A stretch of DNA of 64,000 nt from Strigamia acuminata (Eukaryota > Arthropoda > Chilopoda > Geophilomorpha > Linotaeniidae), in contig OX442314.1 of assembly GCA_949358305.1 (NCBI GenBank), positions 29,497,118 to 29,561,117 of the forward strand, in the 5' to 3' direction. Made by a program: the position numbers and the translations under genes. Positions within the stretch are counted from its first letter, which is position 1. Each line of letters opens with the position of its first letter. The notes beneath the pieces were generated by a model, which was not told where the DNA came from, did not search any database, and saw only the letters and a list, made by a program, of their open reading frames with translations. Positions 41,929 to 54,081 of this stretch are shown here, in pieces.

Positions 41929-42604
41929 CTAACGGAACTCGTAGAAATCTCCTAAATTTACAGCCGGTTCCGCAGTTGTAGTTGACTTTTCAGTTGTGCT
42001 CTTACGAATCTTACGAGTAGTTTTGCGAGGCTTTGATTTTGTACCAATCATTCTTGCTCCAGGATTAGGTGCACCAGGAGTAGTTGCATTAGTTGCACCT
42101 GCAGTTTCACTTGTTGAACCACCAGTTTCAGTTGCATTTCCTGACGTTGTCATGTTATATAGATTCTAAAAAAACATTAAACATTAAAAATTAAAATTTA
42201 AAACCTTAAATACATGGTTTAGTACTAAACATACCGTTGTAGTTTCGTTTAACGTCGCAATAATTTCATAAAAACACTGTATAGCCTCTTTCGCTGACTT
42301 TTTGCAACAAACTGTGACAAATAAGATAATTTAATGCAATAATTCTAAAGAAATAGGATAGATTTACTGTCAAATATTGGTTTTGGTGCTTCTGTGCGTG
42401 GAGGAGGTACTGGACCAGCTAAATTAATACTAACAATAATAATAACAAGTAATATAGCTATCCATAAAAGCATTAAACAGATGACCAAGATTTTGTCTTT
42501 GCCTTTGCTTCCTCTGAAATTTGTAAATTATAATTTTTTTTCATATTTAATTATGATTGTGAGAAAAACCTTTCTGGAGGCGGTGAGTCGTAGTCATCGT
42601 CCAT
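41929..42604 (-). CDS. Unrecognised single-pass membrane protein (164 aa)
   Basis: Four exons, 42604-42570, 42513-42368, 42311-42235 and 42165-41929, have GT-AG borders and consistent phases and give 164 aa starting MDDDYDSPPPER. Residues of about 20-43 (ILVICLMLLWIAILLVIIIV) form one clear membrane helix preceded by Lys/Arg, so the short acidic N-terminus should face the cytosol. The outer part has a Pro segment (PVPPPRTEAPKP), a CC pair, NxT/NxS sequons, a Thr/Ser/Gly-rich stretch, a basic Lys/Arg/Thr stretch and the tail VNLGDFYEFR. I do not recognise the family. It is divergent from ATP6V0B, 422 bp apart, so the two may share a promoter. Confidence 0.72.
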
Positions 42605-43026
42605 TGAATTAGCATGTAGAAAATTCCGAACTTCAGTTCACTCATTCAGAAAGAGAAGGAGGCTTAAATTTAAATAAAACAAACAATGAAATTGAAACTG
42701 CCCTTTGTTATTCTTTGTTTGTTTGTTTCGGTTTCATTTTCTGAAGATTTTGTTTGTGATTTTATTAAATTAAATTAAAATCGACGTAAAATTTCGTGGA
42801 ATTATTTGTTATTTATTAAAAAATCTATTTGAATTTTCGTAGTTCCCGCCTTTTGATGGGTTAGTTTTGTAGTGAGGTGTCGTTCTTTACGTAGACAGCT
42901 GCGATGGTGGCGCTAACTAGTGGGAATTGACAGCGGCGACTCCGCCATCTCCCGTTTCAAACACCTTTCGTGAGTGAAGATATCCGTGTTTCAAACAGGC
43001 CGTTTCTACACTTTATTTTTGTTAAA
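42605..43026. promoter_or_regulatory. Divergent intergenic region, likely shared promoter
   Basis: A compact 422-bp region between two divergent start codons. It has a short GC-richer part with 'gatggtggcgctaac' and 'gcggcgactccgccatctcc' near 42900-42950. No TATA box is evident. Confidence 0.5.
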
Positions 43027-45112
43027 ATGGCTAGTTTATTAGCGTACTACAATTACATAGTTTTGGCGGTTTTGGTATCGTCTTTAGTTATATTCGGTAA
43101 ATGAGACAAACGCGAAGAAAACGAGTTTGAAAAAAGTGATATGAAATCACATGATTTCGTAACTGAAATATTTTTGCTTTGATTTCAGGTCATTACTATT
43201 TAATTAGCGGTTTAGGTCAAAGAGTAGATTTCGCCTGGTAAGATTTGATAGAAATAAGTGATACAAAACGATAGAAATTCAATTTGAAATTATTTTTTCT
43301 TCGCTTTAGGTTTTTATCCAACACTTCGCCATACTTATGGGCGAATGTGGGGATAGCGTTGGCAATTTCACTTTCGGTGGTCGGAGCAGCTTGGTAAATG
43401 ATAGAAATGGAAAGAAAAACATATAAAAACACGTTATATGTATTGTATTTCGTGTTTTGAATGTTGAAACTACATTTTTCATTTTAAAAACGTGGAATAA
43501 GTAGCAAAATTACGACATAAAATTTAGAAAAATACTTAAAATCTTATATATTTCATACTTTTAATGTAAAAAACATAATTTAAACGACGAAAATGATTAA
43601 AAATGTATAAAAATACATAAAATTTTTATATATTTTGATATTTCAATGTTTAAATTGCATTTCTCACGCATAAAACGTGAATTAAAGACTAAAATTGTGA
43701 ATTTAAACACAAAATGTTATATTCTAATAATGAAATATTGTATTTTTCATATTTTGAATGCTGAAATAGTGTTAATTTTGATTATTTTAATTTTTTTTAG
43801 GGGAATTTACACAACTGGCGTGAGCATCGTTGGTGGTGGAGTCCGAGCCCCGCGAATTAAAACGAAGAATTTAATCAGTATTATTTTCTGCGAGGCAGTT
43901 GCAATTTACGGAATCATAATGGCTATAGTGATCAGTAGTGTAGAGGAGCCGATTAAATTGGCCGAGATGCACGATTCGGAATCCATCAACCGAAATATGC
44001 TAGCGGGTTTGCAATTTTAAGTGTTAGAAATTTGAATCGATTGATTAAAAATTTGTCGTTTCAGGTTATTCAATGTTTGCAGCTGGTCTTACCGTCGGTT
44101 TTACGAATTTATTTTGTGGTATTTCTGTCGGCACTGTCGGGTCAGGGGCAGCTTTAGCTGATGCAGCTAATTCGAGCTTGTTCGTCAAAATTCTGATCAT
44201 TGAAATTTTTGGCAGCGCGATTGGTTTGTTTGGGTTAATCGTTGGAATTATTCAGGTAATAAGAAATTTGAAGTGTTTTTGCTTGAAATATGAGGAAATA
44301 AGTCCTAATTACATTATACACAACGTAAACTTGGCGTTTTTCATCGTAAACACTATAGTTAATGTAAAATTGATGTAAATGCATCTGTAAAAATGTAAAA
44401 TTAATGTAAATACATCAGTAAAATTTTAAATTGATGTAAATACATCAATAAAAATGTAAAATTGATGTAAAAACGTCAAAATTACGTAATAATTTACTTA
44501 AAGTTGACGTAAAACATCAAAATTACGTAATAATTTACTTAAAGTTGACGTAAAACATAAAAATTACGTAATAATTTACCTAAAGTTGACGTAAAACATC
44601 AAAATTACATTATATTTCATGTTGAGTCACGTATTAAATCGAGGTTACCTTATGATTAACGTAAACTTTAATTAAAACGCTGCGAATATGCATTAGAATT
44701 AACAAACTTCAATCAAAATGTTGTAATTGATGTAAACCTTCACATAAAACGTTATAATTGACGTAAACATTTACGTAAAACGTTGTAATTGACGTAAATT
44801 TTATCGTAAAATATTTTAATTGACGTAGACGTTTACGTAAAACGTTGTATTTGACGTAAGAAGTCATAATTATATAATTATACCATTATAATTAACGGAA
44901 ACAGGACTTAACACGTCTCAATTATGACGTAAAGCGTTATAATTACCGGTAACTTAATTTTAACGTTTTTACAACCGCTTACTAGAATTTCCTTGTAATT
45001 CGAGAGTCGAGACACATTGCATTTCTTCTTACAAACACTTGTCTGAATTTAATTATTTTTAATTTATTTTTTAAAGATATCCAAGGTAAAACTCGGTGGT
45101 ACGACGAAATGA
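43027..45112 (+). CDS. ATP6V0B: V-type proton ATPase proteolipid subunit c'' (211 aa)
   Basis: Six exons (43027-43096, 43189-43237, 43310-43393, 43801-44006, 44065-44255, 45077-45112) join in phase to 211 aa, the usual size for c''. The protein is four to five membrane helices: residues 5-22, then [34 protein letters not shown] with the proton-binding Glu, the [18 protein letters not shown] helix, and [18 protein letters not shown] with the second Glu. It ends [11 protein letters not shown]. It forms part of the rotating c-ring of the Vo sector that pumps protons into endosomes and lysosomes. The last intron is long and repeat-filled. An AATAAA lies at 45413. Confidence 0.95.
44380..44960. 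repeat. Degenerate palindrome-rich repeats in the last V-ATPase intron
   Basis: Units around 'aattgacgtaaacgtttacg' and 'gtaaaacatcaaaattacgt' recur about twenty times. Many are self-complementary (acgtaa/ttacgt). No gene. Confidence 0.75.
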
Positions 45113-45837
45113 ACACAGGAAAATGCAATACAAAAACTTTATAAAGTAAACTAAGAATAAAAAAAAAAACAAGACCACAAAGAAAAAAAATCAACCAAGA
45201 TCAATTCTAATTGAATTTATTTGTAGATTATGTGAAATTTGTCTTTAATTTCTGTAAATAGTGTATGTTTAACTTAGATGTCGTGGTTTTCTTTTGTATA
45301 TAAACAAGATATTACTTAAATCCATGACTTACGGAGCGAGAAAAAAAAAATACTTGTAAGCATTCCAATGTAGCCACAATAAGTGTTTGACATGGTTGTC
45401 ATGGAATGATTAAATAAATACACCAATGTATTTAATTCAATGTTATTTAATCTTGAATTCATCTTGATAAAATACTTACGTAGTTAAATTTAAATAATTT
45501 GTTTTTTTATTTTTATTTTGGTGGTATATTCAACACTTGTTTCCCGTTCATTGGTGGACCTCGTTGGGTGAGTAAAATTATAACTGAAACCATTTTGGGC
45601 TTGAAAAGGTGACATTTTGTTGCAAAATGCAATTTTTTTGGCTCTCATTTGGTTCATTTTGCACTACATATGAAAAAATGCATCTGTGCAAAAAAAGTAC
45701 TTTTATGCACAATAATCCTTTAAATTGCGGCCCGGACTTTGATTTATTTGTTGGACCTGACTCCCGATCCCTATTTGAACCGCGGCGGGTATTCGGGTAG
45801 GCGGAAATTAAAAAAATCAGTGATTTTTTTTAGTAGA
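45113..45837. other. 3' flank of ATP6V0B; no further gene
   Basis: Probable 3' UTR to about 45430 (AATAAA at 45413-45418). It is followed by AT-rich spacer in which 'aaaatgcat' words begin to appear before the satellite. Confidence 0.5.
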
Positions 45838-46275
45838 AATGCATAAATGTACTTTTTTTGGCAAAAATGCATTTTACAAATGCATAAATGCACCATTTTT
45901 GGCAAAAATGCATTTTACAGATGCATAAATGCACTATTTTTGGCAAAAATGCATTTTTCAGATGCATAAATGCATTATTTTTGGCAAAAATGCATTATTT
46001 TTGGCAAAAATGCATTATTTTTGGCAAAAATGCATTATTTTTGGCAAAAATGCATTATTTTTGGCGAAAATGCATTATTTTTGGCGAAAATGCATTATTT
46101 TTGGCGAAAATGCATTATTTTTGGCAAAAATGCATTATTTTTGGCAAAAATGCATTTTATAGATGCATAAATGCACTATTTTGGGCAAAAATGCATTTTA
46201 CAGATGCATAAATGCACTATTTTTGGCAAAAATGCATTTTACAGATGCATAAATGCACTATTTTTGGCAAAAATT
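45838..46275. repeat. 20-bp minisatellite (tgcattatttttggcaaaaa)
   Basis: About twenty units, the central ten nearly perfect with a few aaa-to-gaa variants. Longer variants with 'cattttacagatgcataaat' flank the centre on both sides. Related 'aaaatgcat' words lie in PLPPR intron 1 at 49250-49500. Confidence 0.9.
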
Positions 46276-46841
46276 GCATTCTACACAAGCAAAAATGCTC
46301 TTTTTTGGCAGTAAAATTGTACATCTCTGGTTGCAAATTCATTTTAATTGCCTTTATTTACAGGAAAAGCCAAAGTCTTAAATTTCCAACAAAAAAAAAA
46401 CCCTTGAAATAATAAATCCCACACAATGCTTTCAAACCTATCACTTTTATTACCACTTGACTAGACAATTACAGCTATCATAAATCACCTACCATTTAAC
46501 GTAACCAAAAAAATAAATTATACATATTAAACATATCAAAACATTCATGCAAAGCTGACCAGCAAAATATTACTCCAATATTTCAACATACACTCACACA
46601 AAAGCCCACTCTTTCACAGAAATATGTCCAACTGAATTATCTTCTTATTTTTTCCACCAAGTTTGAGCAAACTGATATTATTATTATTATTATTATTATA
46701 ATTTGCAGATATGTAGCTGTCACAGCCCAGCAGACAATTTGCAGATGCCCATTTAGGATTGAAAAAAAGGTAAACATGCCAAAAGTGGTATTTAAAAATA
46801 GCATTTTGTATATTAAAAAATTTAGAAAAAAGAGAGATAAT
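46276..46841. other. Downstream region of the PLPPR-like gene
   Basis: AT-rich. An (att)n run at 46678-46698. The gene's stop is at 46842, so part of this is its 3' UTR. Confidence 0.5.
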
Positions 46842-49800
46842 CTATTGCTCGGTTCTATCCTCGTGTACGGACTCGATAGTCTCCTCGACTACGGTGTTGG
46901 CGTCCTGTTTCTTCTGCTTTCTGCCAAAGTTCTCGATTTTTTGATGCAGATCTTGTTGGAATGCAGGATTCGGACCGAAGGGGACCTTGGTTCCTTTACC
47001 GTTGGAGTAGACTCCGCGATATGTCCGGGAAGAGGTTTTGCCGAAGGAAATGCGTGGTATCCAGAACCAGCGGAAGAACCTGGAATTGTCTTCGGGTCTG
47101 GGCGCCATTATTACTTCTGGTTTGGGTTTGGGCGAGTGCTCGCGGAATAGATTCATGATGAAAACACCCTGAAAGTGGATGGGAATTTTGAGTTTTTTTT
47201 TAAAAAACAAAGCTTGAAATGCATTTTTAGAGGTCTAAAATGTAGGAAATTGGCCTAAATTTCTATAAATTTACAGAAATCTTTATAATAAACATTCAGA
47301 ATATCTAGAAACTTCAAATTTCTGGCCCAAATTCTGACATAACTATTCGTACGGGCGTTTTTAATTAAAATTTCTAAGGGTTGTGTATTTTATTCGATGC
47401 AGTTAACAGTGTTGTATCGAACGCAAACTAATAGTTAGCGTTTATGAACGACGTTCATTAGTTCATAAACGAAGTTCGTGAACTAGTTCACTTTTACAGA
47501 TGAAAGTAAATTTCCAACTTCGTTCACTTTTAGGAGTGAACTTGAACGAAGTTCATGTTCACCATGTTTGATGATGAAAACGTTGCAAAAATGTTAGTTT
47601 AAATGTTTAGATGACGTTTTTATCATCAAAACATTCATTTCTAATCACTTTTTACAACGAAAACAGCCATGAAAACGATAAAAACGACTGCTTTACTAAA
47701 AAACGTTTTTTTTGTCATCTGCAATCCACAAAATGTAACAAAAAACATTTTAATTTAAAAAAAAAATCTGAAAAATGAACTTGAACTTTTGATTCAAGTT
47801 CATGAACTTGAACTTAGTTCACTTCGAAAAAGATTTTAGTGAACGCGAACACGTTCGCATGGTCATGAACGCGAACTTGAACGAATTCACAATTTAGTGA
47901 ACGAGATACAACACTGGCAGTTAATACTCACAAAATATATAGCAACACTGGTTCCAATAGCAAAACCAATAGCTACATCTTCCCAATGATTTTGGTTGGT
48001 CATTAATCGGGAATATCCAGCCAAGAGTGAAAGACCACCAGTGATCAATAATAGAAGTGGGCGTAAGGCATAAGTTCCATGCATTCGCAGCATGTTGTGG
48101 AAATATATCTGAAAATAAAGCAATTCTATTAATATTTATCACGTTTTGCATTGCGTTTCTACGTACCATTATATAAACCGCAGAGTAGGACGAAATTGAA
48201 GCATAAAAAGATGGAAATGACAATCTGAAAAATATTTAAAAATATTGAAATAGATTTTGGTTGTCTGTTTATAATAATCAATTCAAACCTTGCGTATCGA
48301 AGCTGAAATGCATCTTTGGTTGAACAGAAACTGGTTCCGTTGATAAGATCACTTGTGCTTAATTTACAGGAAATGCCATCAGGATCACACAGGGTTAAGA
48401 AGTATGGACGTGGACGGCCGGACATAAGTTTAATGCCATCAGTTAAAATAGATGTAGAAAAAATACCCAATAAAAAAGCTCCTGTGAAAGAAATTAATGG
48501 AATTAATATATAAAATTATTTTAAAAAAGTAAATCGTAAACATCAAGCAGCGCTGCACAGTGGTGAAATACAGAATTAAACATTACTCACCAATAAATCT
48601 GAGCAAACGCCTTATTATTAACGTGATTCGACACGATGAGCAGTGTACACGAATGGTTTTTCTAGGTTTTGTTGAAAAAATCCAATATCCAAGTTCTCCA
48701 ACGAGAATCTGTTTTTTCAATAAGAATAAATAACAAAAACAATAAATAAATAACACGGATAAATTTAATACGAGAGGGAGCAAAATGCGAGCATGCGCAT
48801 AAAGTTAGTTACACGAGGAGAAAGCATGGCGGCTTTGATACGATCGACAGTTGGGGCAAGTGGTTTTAATTTATTTGTGTCTTAGAAAAATGTTCTTACC
48901 ATGATTGGAGGTAGTAAACAACTGGCAGTGTAGAATATGTGAAGATCCACATCAAAAATGGCGTTGTAGTTGTAGAGCGGCGATTTCAATGTCGAATCGT
49001 TGCAATAAATTGGTCGTTCAAAAACTGGAAATTCATCTGTGAACCTAAAACCGAAATATGATTATTTAAACCTTTTTCTATAAAGAACAGGCAAGTATAA
49101 CCTCTTGTAATTCGTAGCTAGTTTTTTAAAAAAAACGTTTACTTGAGCGAGAATTTATTTTTCTGGATTTTAGGCGTGCTTCAGACAAATACGAAATGGC
49201 GGCTAGTACCAAATCTACGAAAGCATTTTCGATATTTGAAAAGGTCAATTTGTATAACGTTTGCAACTAAAAATGCATCCATTTGTCTATAGAAGTATCT
49301 TTTTGCTTATAAATGCATCTTTTTTTTGTATAAATGAATCTTATTGCTTAAAAATGCATCTTTTTGCCTGAAAATTAATCTTTTTTTCTTAAAATGCATC
49401 TCTTCGGCTAAAAAAAACTCATCTTTTTGCATTTTTCTGTCTAAAATGCACATTTTTGTCTAAAAATGCATTTTATTTTGCTCCAAGATCCATATAAGAA
49501 TATAAAAATGCACTTTTTTGGCTTATATTTTACTTTGAATTCAAATTTTTGTTGAAAAACTTGTTTGAAATTTAAGGTTTATTTTTTAATTGGAAATTTA
49601 TAGAAACCCTCCATTCTCATTTCTATGGTTGGCTTTGAACAATTCAATTCCAGTGCCATTCCAAAACTGAATCTGGTCGAGTCAACTACACAAATGCATA
49701 TGAACAATTCAAGGGGCAGAAAGCTTAAAACTTAAAAAAAAAAAATTATTGGCACAACAATAAATTTCCCAGTTAACATTTGCAAATTAGATTGCATTGG

Positions 49801-51010
49801 CTGCTAGTTGTGATTGCTTTTTCAAAAATTTAATATTTATAAAATTCTAATTTTTTCTTAATCTCTTACAGGGCTACATGTGAATTGGACTTTGCCTACC
49901 CTGTCTCAAACCCTGTAATAATTGCACAAGGTATTAGTCATGCAATCATAAATACACCAGGCATTAATTCTCAAACTGGGAAGTTACGCAACACTAAAAA
50001 CAAAGGTATTTATTTTTCTCCAATAAAAAAATAGACACAAAATGGTTCAATTTTCTGATTTGAAAAAAAAATTGAAAATTGAGTCTTAGAGAACAGATTT
50101 GTAAATTTTGCGAAGTAATGAAGCAAAATACTAATTGTACGAATAACAAATAAATAACAAATAATACGGACAAGCCATAAATAACATCATTTATTTGTCG
50201 ATGTTATACAATTGCTTTTTGAGACGTAGCGACCCAAAACATTTTGATGGCTCCACTAAAACTTCCTCCCAGGGGTATCAATAATTTTGCAATCATTTTT
50301 TTTGCAACAAAACGCTTCTTAATTTAATTTTTTCCCTTTACAGTCGAACCTCATTATAAGGAACCGCGATATAACGAATTTTTGGATATAACTAATACTT
50401 CGTTGGTTGGTTGGCCATAGAACACCATGTTAAAAAATTTTGATATAACGAACTTTCGTTATAATGAACCGATTTTTCGGGTCCCTTGCAATTCGTTATA
50501 ACAAGGCTCAACGGTATTTTGCTTTGCGTGCCCCAGTGCAAACTGAGCAGGAGACTTTCCTCCCCATGCATTAATAATTCTGATAGAACCTCGAGTCGAC
50601 TTAAGCAACAAAATGAACCGACAGTAACGGAAACCTCCAAAATTCCAATACCGCTATGGCAACGCTTGCCATTCTTCCGCAGACGCAATAGCATGGACTT
50701 TAGTCCACACCTTTGCCTGCAACCAGGAATTGGACAAGTTACACAAGTAATAGTTGCAGAAAAATGCTTTTTTCTTGCATTTTCTGCATTATACAATAAA
50801 AAAGATTTGTTCTTACCTCAGGTAATAGGCAAGCAAGGCTAGGCACATTAATATTAATATTTCCATTGTGAGTACTGGCAGTAAAAAGTGATTGATCTTA
50901 AGATGTGACTCCTCCCCCTCCATGAATTGCAAGGAATCAACTTCAGTGACGTCAGGTTTGATGCCACTCGACTCCTGACACACTACAATATCATCCTCAC
51001 TTTTGCTCAT
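46842..51010 (-). CDS. PLPPR: Phospholipid-phosphatase-related (PLPPR-like) membrane protein, 403 aa
   Basis: Seven exons (51010-50817, 49044-48900, 48708-48591, 48481-48289, 48224-48167, 48108-47932, 47168-46842) join in phase to 403 aa. It has the six-helix PAP2/LPP fold. Motif 1 is KLMSGRPRPYFL. Motif 2 reads SFPSFYAS where enzymes have PSGH. Motif 3 reads SRLMTNQNHWED, with Asn where the nucleophilic His should be. Both catalytic histidines are therefore gone, as in the vertebrate PLPPR/PRG group, which also shares RPYFLTxC and the NH in motif 3. A cysteine-bearing loop and a long charged tail (ending EDRTEQ) fit. Role: plasma-membrane pseudoenzyme, possibly modulating lysophospholipid signalling (known of the family, inferred here). 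An acceptor at 51054 suggests a 5' UTR intron. Confidence 0.88.
47399..47924. mobile_element. hAT-type MITE in the last PLPPR intron
   Basis: Element 47407-47916 (510 bp) begins CAGTGTTGTATCG and ends with its mirror, flanked by gcagttaa on both sides. It carries several 'gaacttgaac' and 'agttcatgaac' palindromes. The right target copy ends 2 bp before the splice donor hexamer (47926-47931, minus strand). Confidence 0.92.
49100..50338. other. PLPPR intron 1, repeat-bearing part
   Basis: Holds 'aaaatgcatcttttt' words at 49250-49500 and AT-rich unique sequence beyond. No exon signal found. Confidence 0.5.
50339..50516. mobile_element. pogo/Tigger-like MITE in PLPPR intron 1
   Basis: Element 50341-50514 starts CAGTCGAACCTCATTATAAGG and ends with an inverted relative (GTTATAACAAGGCTCAACGG), flanked by TA. 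The repeated 'gatataacgaa' words are typical of pogo-type ends. Confidence 0.75.
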
Positions 51011-51597
51011 GCTTGGCTTGTGGGTGAAACTTGATTCAGATATGGTGTCATTCTGCGAGAGAAGGAAGAGAAAAGAAAAGAAATTGGTTAGATTGTGTTG
51101 GCACAGTTGCAAGCAGTGACTGACATGTCTCCAAGTGGCCACAAATGGGGCTGGCACTTTGAACATTTCCATTTTGCAAATATAATTGAATGGGAACTTG
51201 ATGAGTGATCTGTTGGGTGGTTTGGTTACTGTCAAGTGGTGCCTTCTGGTGGCTGAATGTGAGATGTGTTGGATTGAGATCCAATTGCAGGAATGCAATA
51301 TGACTATTAAGTTTTAATGGTGAGGTTGTTGGAATGTTACATGTTACGTGTGTGGTTTTGTGACATAAGTTGATTGGCAGGGCCTTTGAGAGGTGGCCAC
51401 GCACAAATGAGGGGTCTGTGTGAATAAAAACTGATAAATGCACTTCAAATTTTTTTTTTTTTTTACTGTTTATTCTTAATTATCCATTTGCTGATTATTA
51501 AACCCCGGATTAATGCATACATGCATAGAATATATTTATATTGAATAAAAAGCTGAAAAACAGATTTGGATAATCGTGTAAAAAAAGAAAAGTGCTG
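51011..51597. other. Upstream region of the PLPPR-like gene
   Basis: A pyrimidine tract and acceptor on the minus strand end at 51054, so a 5' UTR exon lies further upstream but cannot be placed. A poly-T tract sits at 51450-51465. Confidence 0.45.
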
Positions 51598-51704
51598 CAT
51601 TCAAAAAGTCGTCTTAGGTGTTTGTGTTTTGTTTCGTGATGTGAAAAGATGAAATCAAATACAAGCATTGAAAACACTTAAAATACGACTTTTTGAATTT
51701 AGCT
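51598..51704. mobile_element. Short foldback MITE (attcaaaaagtcgt ends)
   Basis: 'attcaaaaagtcgtcttagg' at the left is mirrored by 'acgactttttgaat' at the right. Related to the GGTGCATTC family at 54082. Confidence 0.65.
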
Positions 51705-51823
51705 AACTGTGTAGCTTTTTAAAAATCGTGTAGGACCATAATTGAATTTATTTTACTAGATTGTGTTAAATGAAAATTGTGTACAATAAATTAGGTACAA
51801 TTGTAAAGACCGAATTGTGGGTG

Positions 51824-52343
51824 TACAGTACAGCATCGATTATCTGAATGATCGGTTATACCAACAGTGGTGATCGATGTTTTGTCGATTTTTTATTGAT
51901 GTTTATCGGTTTTTTATCGATTTTTTTTATGATTTTTACCGATTTTTTATGATTTTTACCGATTTTTTATGATTTTTACTGATTTTTTATGATTTTTACC
52001 GCTTTTTTTTAATGATTTTTACCGATTTTTACCGATTTTTTATGATTCTTACCAATTTTTTTTAAAATGATTTTTACCGATTTTTTTTCAAACGATTTTT
52101 TTCAAATGATGTTTACCGATTTTTTATGCTGTTTTCCCGATTTGTATCTGTTTTTAACGATTTTTATCCATTTTGATCGGTCTTAAAAATGCTTTTTAAA
52201 TTTTTTTATCCATTTTGATCGGTTTTAAATGCTTTTTAACAGTTTTCGATCTTCGTATGCTGTACCTAGTGTTCGATTATGCGAACAAATCGGTTTTATG
52301 AACACCTCTGTCTCCCAATTAGTTCGGATAATGCTTTACTGTA
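51824..52343. mobile_element. TIR element with internal 20-bp minisatellite, TA target
   Basis: Ends CAGTACAGCATCGATTATC and (inverted) CAGTAAAGCATTATCCGAA are flanked by TA. The centre (51888-52200) is about twelve units of 'gattttttatgatttttacc'. A fragment of the same family lies at 57955-58060. Confidence 0.75.
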
Positions 52344-52996
52344 TTTGCTTCTAACTCGATTACCCCTGGACTTTAATCAGTGACTTAGCAATCGGGAGCG
52401 CAGCTTATGCATGGACATGGAACCATGAGACTAGGGGCCCATAGAGGGTAAAAAATTACATTTTTTTGGTTTTTGGAGGATTAAAATTCTAGCAAAGGCT
52501 CTGCTAAAGGACTCATCAACCCTACATGCACACGGGCCCATTGATTTCTTGCAATGTCACTGACTTTAATGGCTGGGAGTGCGCGCCAAGTGGCCTGCTA
52601 GCTGAAGAGAAAATGTTTTCTTTTGATGACCTAAAAGTTTTTCTTAAAATAAGTTGCGAGCTTAGAACTTTGCTTGCCAGGCAATGAATAAAAAATTATA
52701 AGTTTTTATTCCAGTAGTAGATTTGCTTCTGGGAAGCACAAGAGAGACCGGCTGTTCAGTTCCCAGTCATGGATTCGATTCTACATGTGGACTGTTCTCC
52801 TATTCTGTAGCAGCATTAAGAATTGATAGTTTTCTATTATGTTCTGGTGGAATCATCCATTAATGATGTCATGCACTATTCTCGATTGAGTTTTGATTCC
52901 CTTCTTTTGTCTCGATTTTTGAATGGAAGTATCTATTTACAAGGGAAAATGCTTTGGTTCAAAATGCATATTGATAGGTAAACGTGGCTCACACAA
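52344..52996. other. Intergenic, no gene seen
   Basis: Unique AT-rich sequence. A loosely mirrored pair of 'gggcccat' words near 52436 and 52535 is the only structure noticed. Confidence 0.4.
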
Positions 52997-53176
52997 CCGT
53001 ATTTTACCGATTAAGAGTCGCACTCGAATAAGAGCCACGACCGAGAGTGGGAATTTGATATAAGAGCCGCACTCGGATAATAGAGGACGGCTACAGCGAG
53101 GTTATTGTTACTAGTGTAACGAGAAACGAATCGAATGGGAACTGAAACGCACAAAATGACGAACATTTCAAGCTAT

Positions 53177-53562
53177 ACTCCAAACCGATACAATGTTGTC
53201 CAAACTCCTATTGGTTGATCCGGATTACGCCTAACTGTGGGCTGTGCTCTACTACACGCAAAAGTGTTTCTGTTTATTTTCAATGAATTTTAGTGTAAAA
53301 AGTGATTAGAATGATGGATTTTATTTATTTGGTAATAAAATATTTATTTCATTTGCTAAAATAAGCTTTTTTTCCTTTTAATCAATCAAACAATGTTAGT
53401 ATAGTTAGTTGGTTTCCTTTGTCAACAAAGGTTTAGTTTTTTACTGGTTGTTTTGCCTAGTTAGATAATAATTCTAGTGTTACGGGCTACTTTTTTGTGC
53501 CACTACACCAGTGATACGGCTCAACCAATAGGAGTTTGGACAACATTGTATCGGTTTGGAGT
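53177..53562. mobile_element. Foldback MITE, ~45-bp arms
   Basis: 'ctccaaaccgatacaatgtt' and the following 'gtccaaactcctattggttg' are mirrored at 53519-53562. TA-type flanks. Confidence 0.8.
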
Positions 53563-54081
53563 ATACTGTAGGTGATGTTAAGATTAATCTTGAGATGAAA
53601 AAATATTTTTTATTATATTTAGAGTAACTAAATGGGGCAGGTGCCGTGTTGGCAAAATCATAAGGATTCTTCAACCGGATTGGCTTAACACACTGATGTA
53701 GGCCAGCCTAGGTTAGGGCTTAGGGCTTCATTTGGTGTGAACAGGGTATAAAGAACCCACTTCAATATAGAACCAGAGGAGGACAGAGACTGTTTTGATA
53801 AAAGTTTGTAGTAAACAGGAAATTAATTTGTTGCTATTGTGACAATAAGACTTTAGTCCACATTTATAAATAGAATCACCTTTGGAACAAGGTTAGGATG
53901 AAAGAATAGCATGAATGAACTTTCAGCACAGGAGATCAATGGTCATTGATCTTTGATTTTAGGTGCTGACAGACAATTCTCAGAGGAATCCAGGACTGGG
54001 AATTGAACCACCAGATCCCTTGATTCTCAGAAGGTGCACAAACAACTAGAACTTAAAGGGAATATAACTGTAAATACACTG

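Noticed and set aside
42394-42612. 72-codon plus frame as a gene
   Set aside because: It is antisense to exons 1-2 of the membrane-protein gene.
45888-46412. Several overlapping Cys/His/Phe-rich frames (MHYFWQKCI repeats)
   Set aside because: Frame products of the 20-bp satellite in three phases; not genes.
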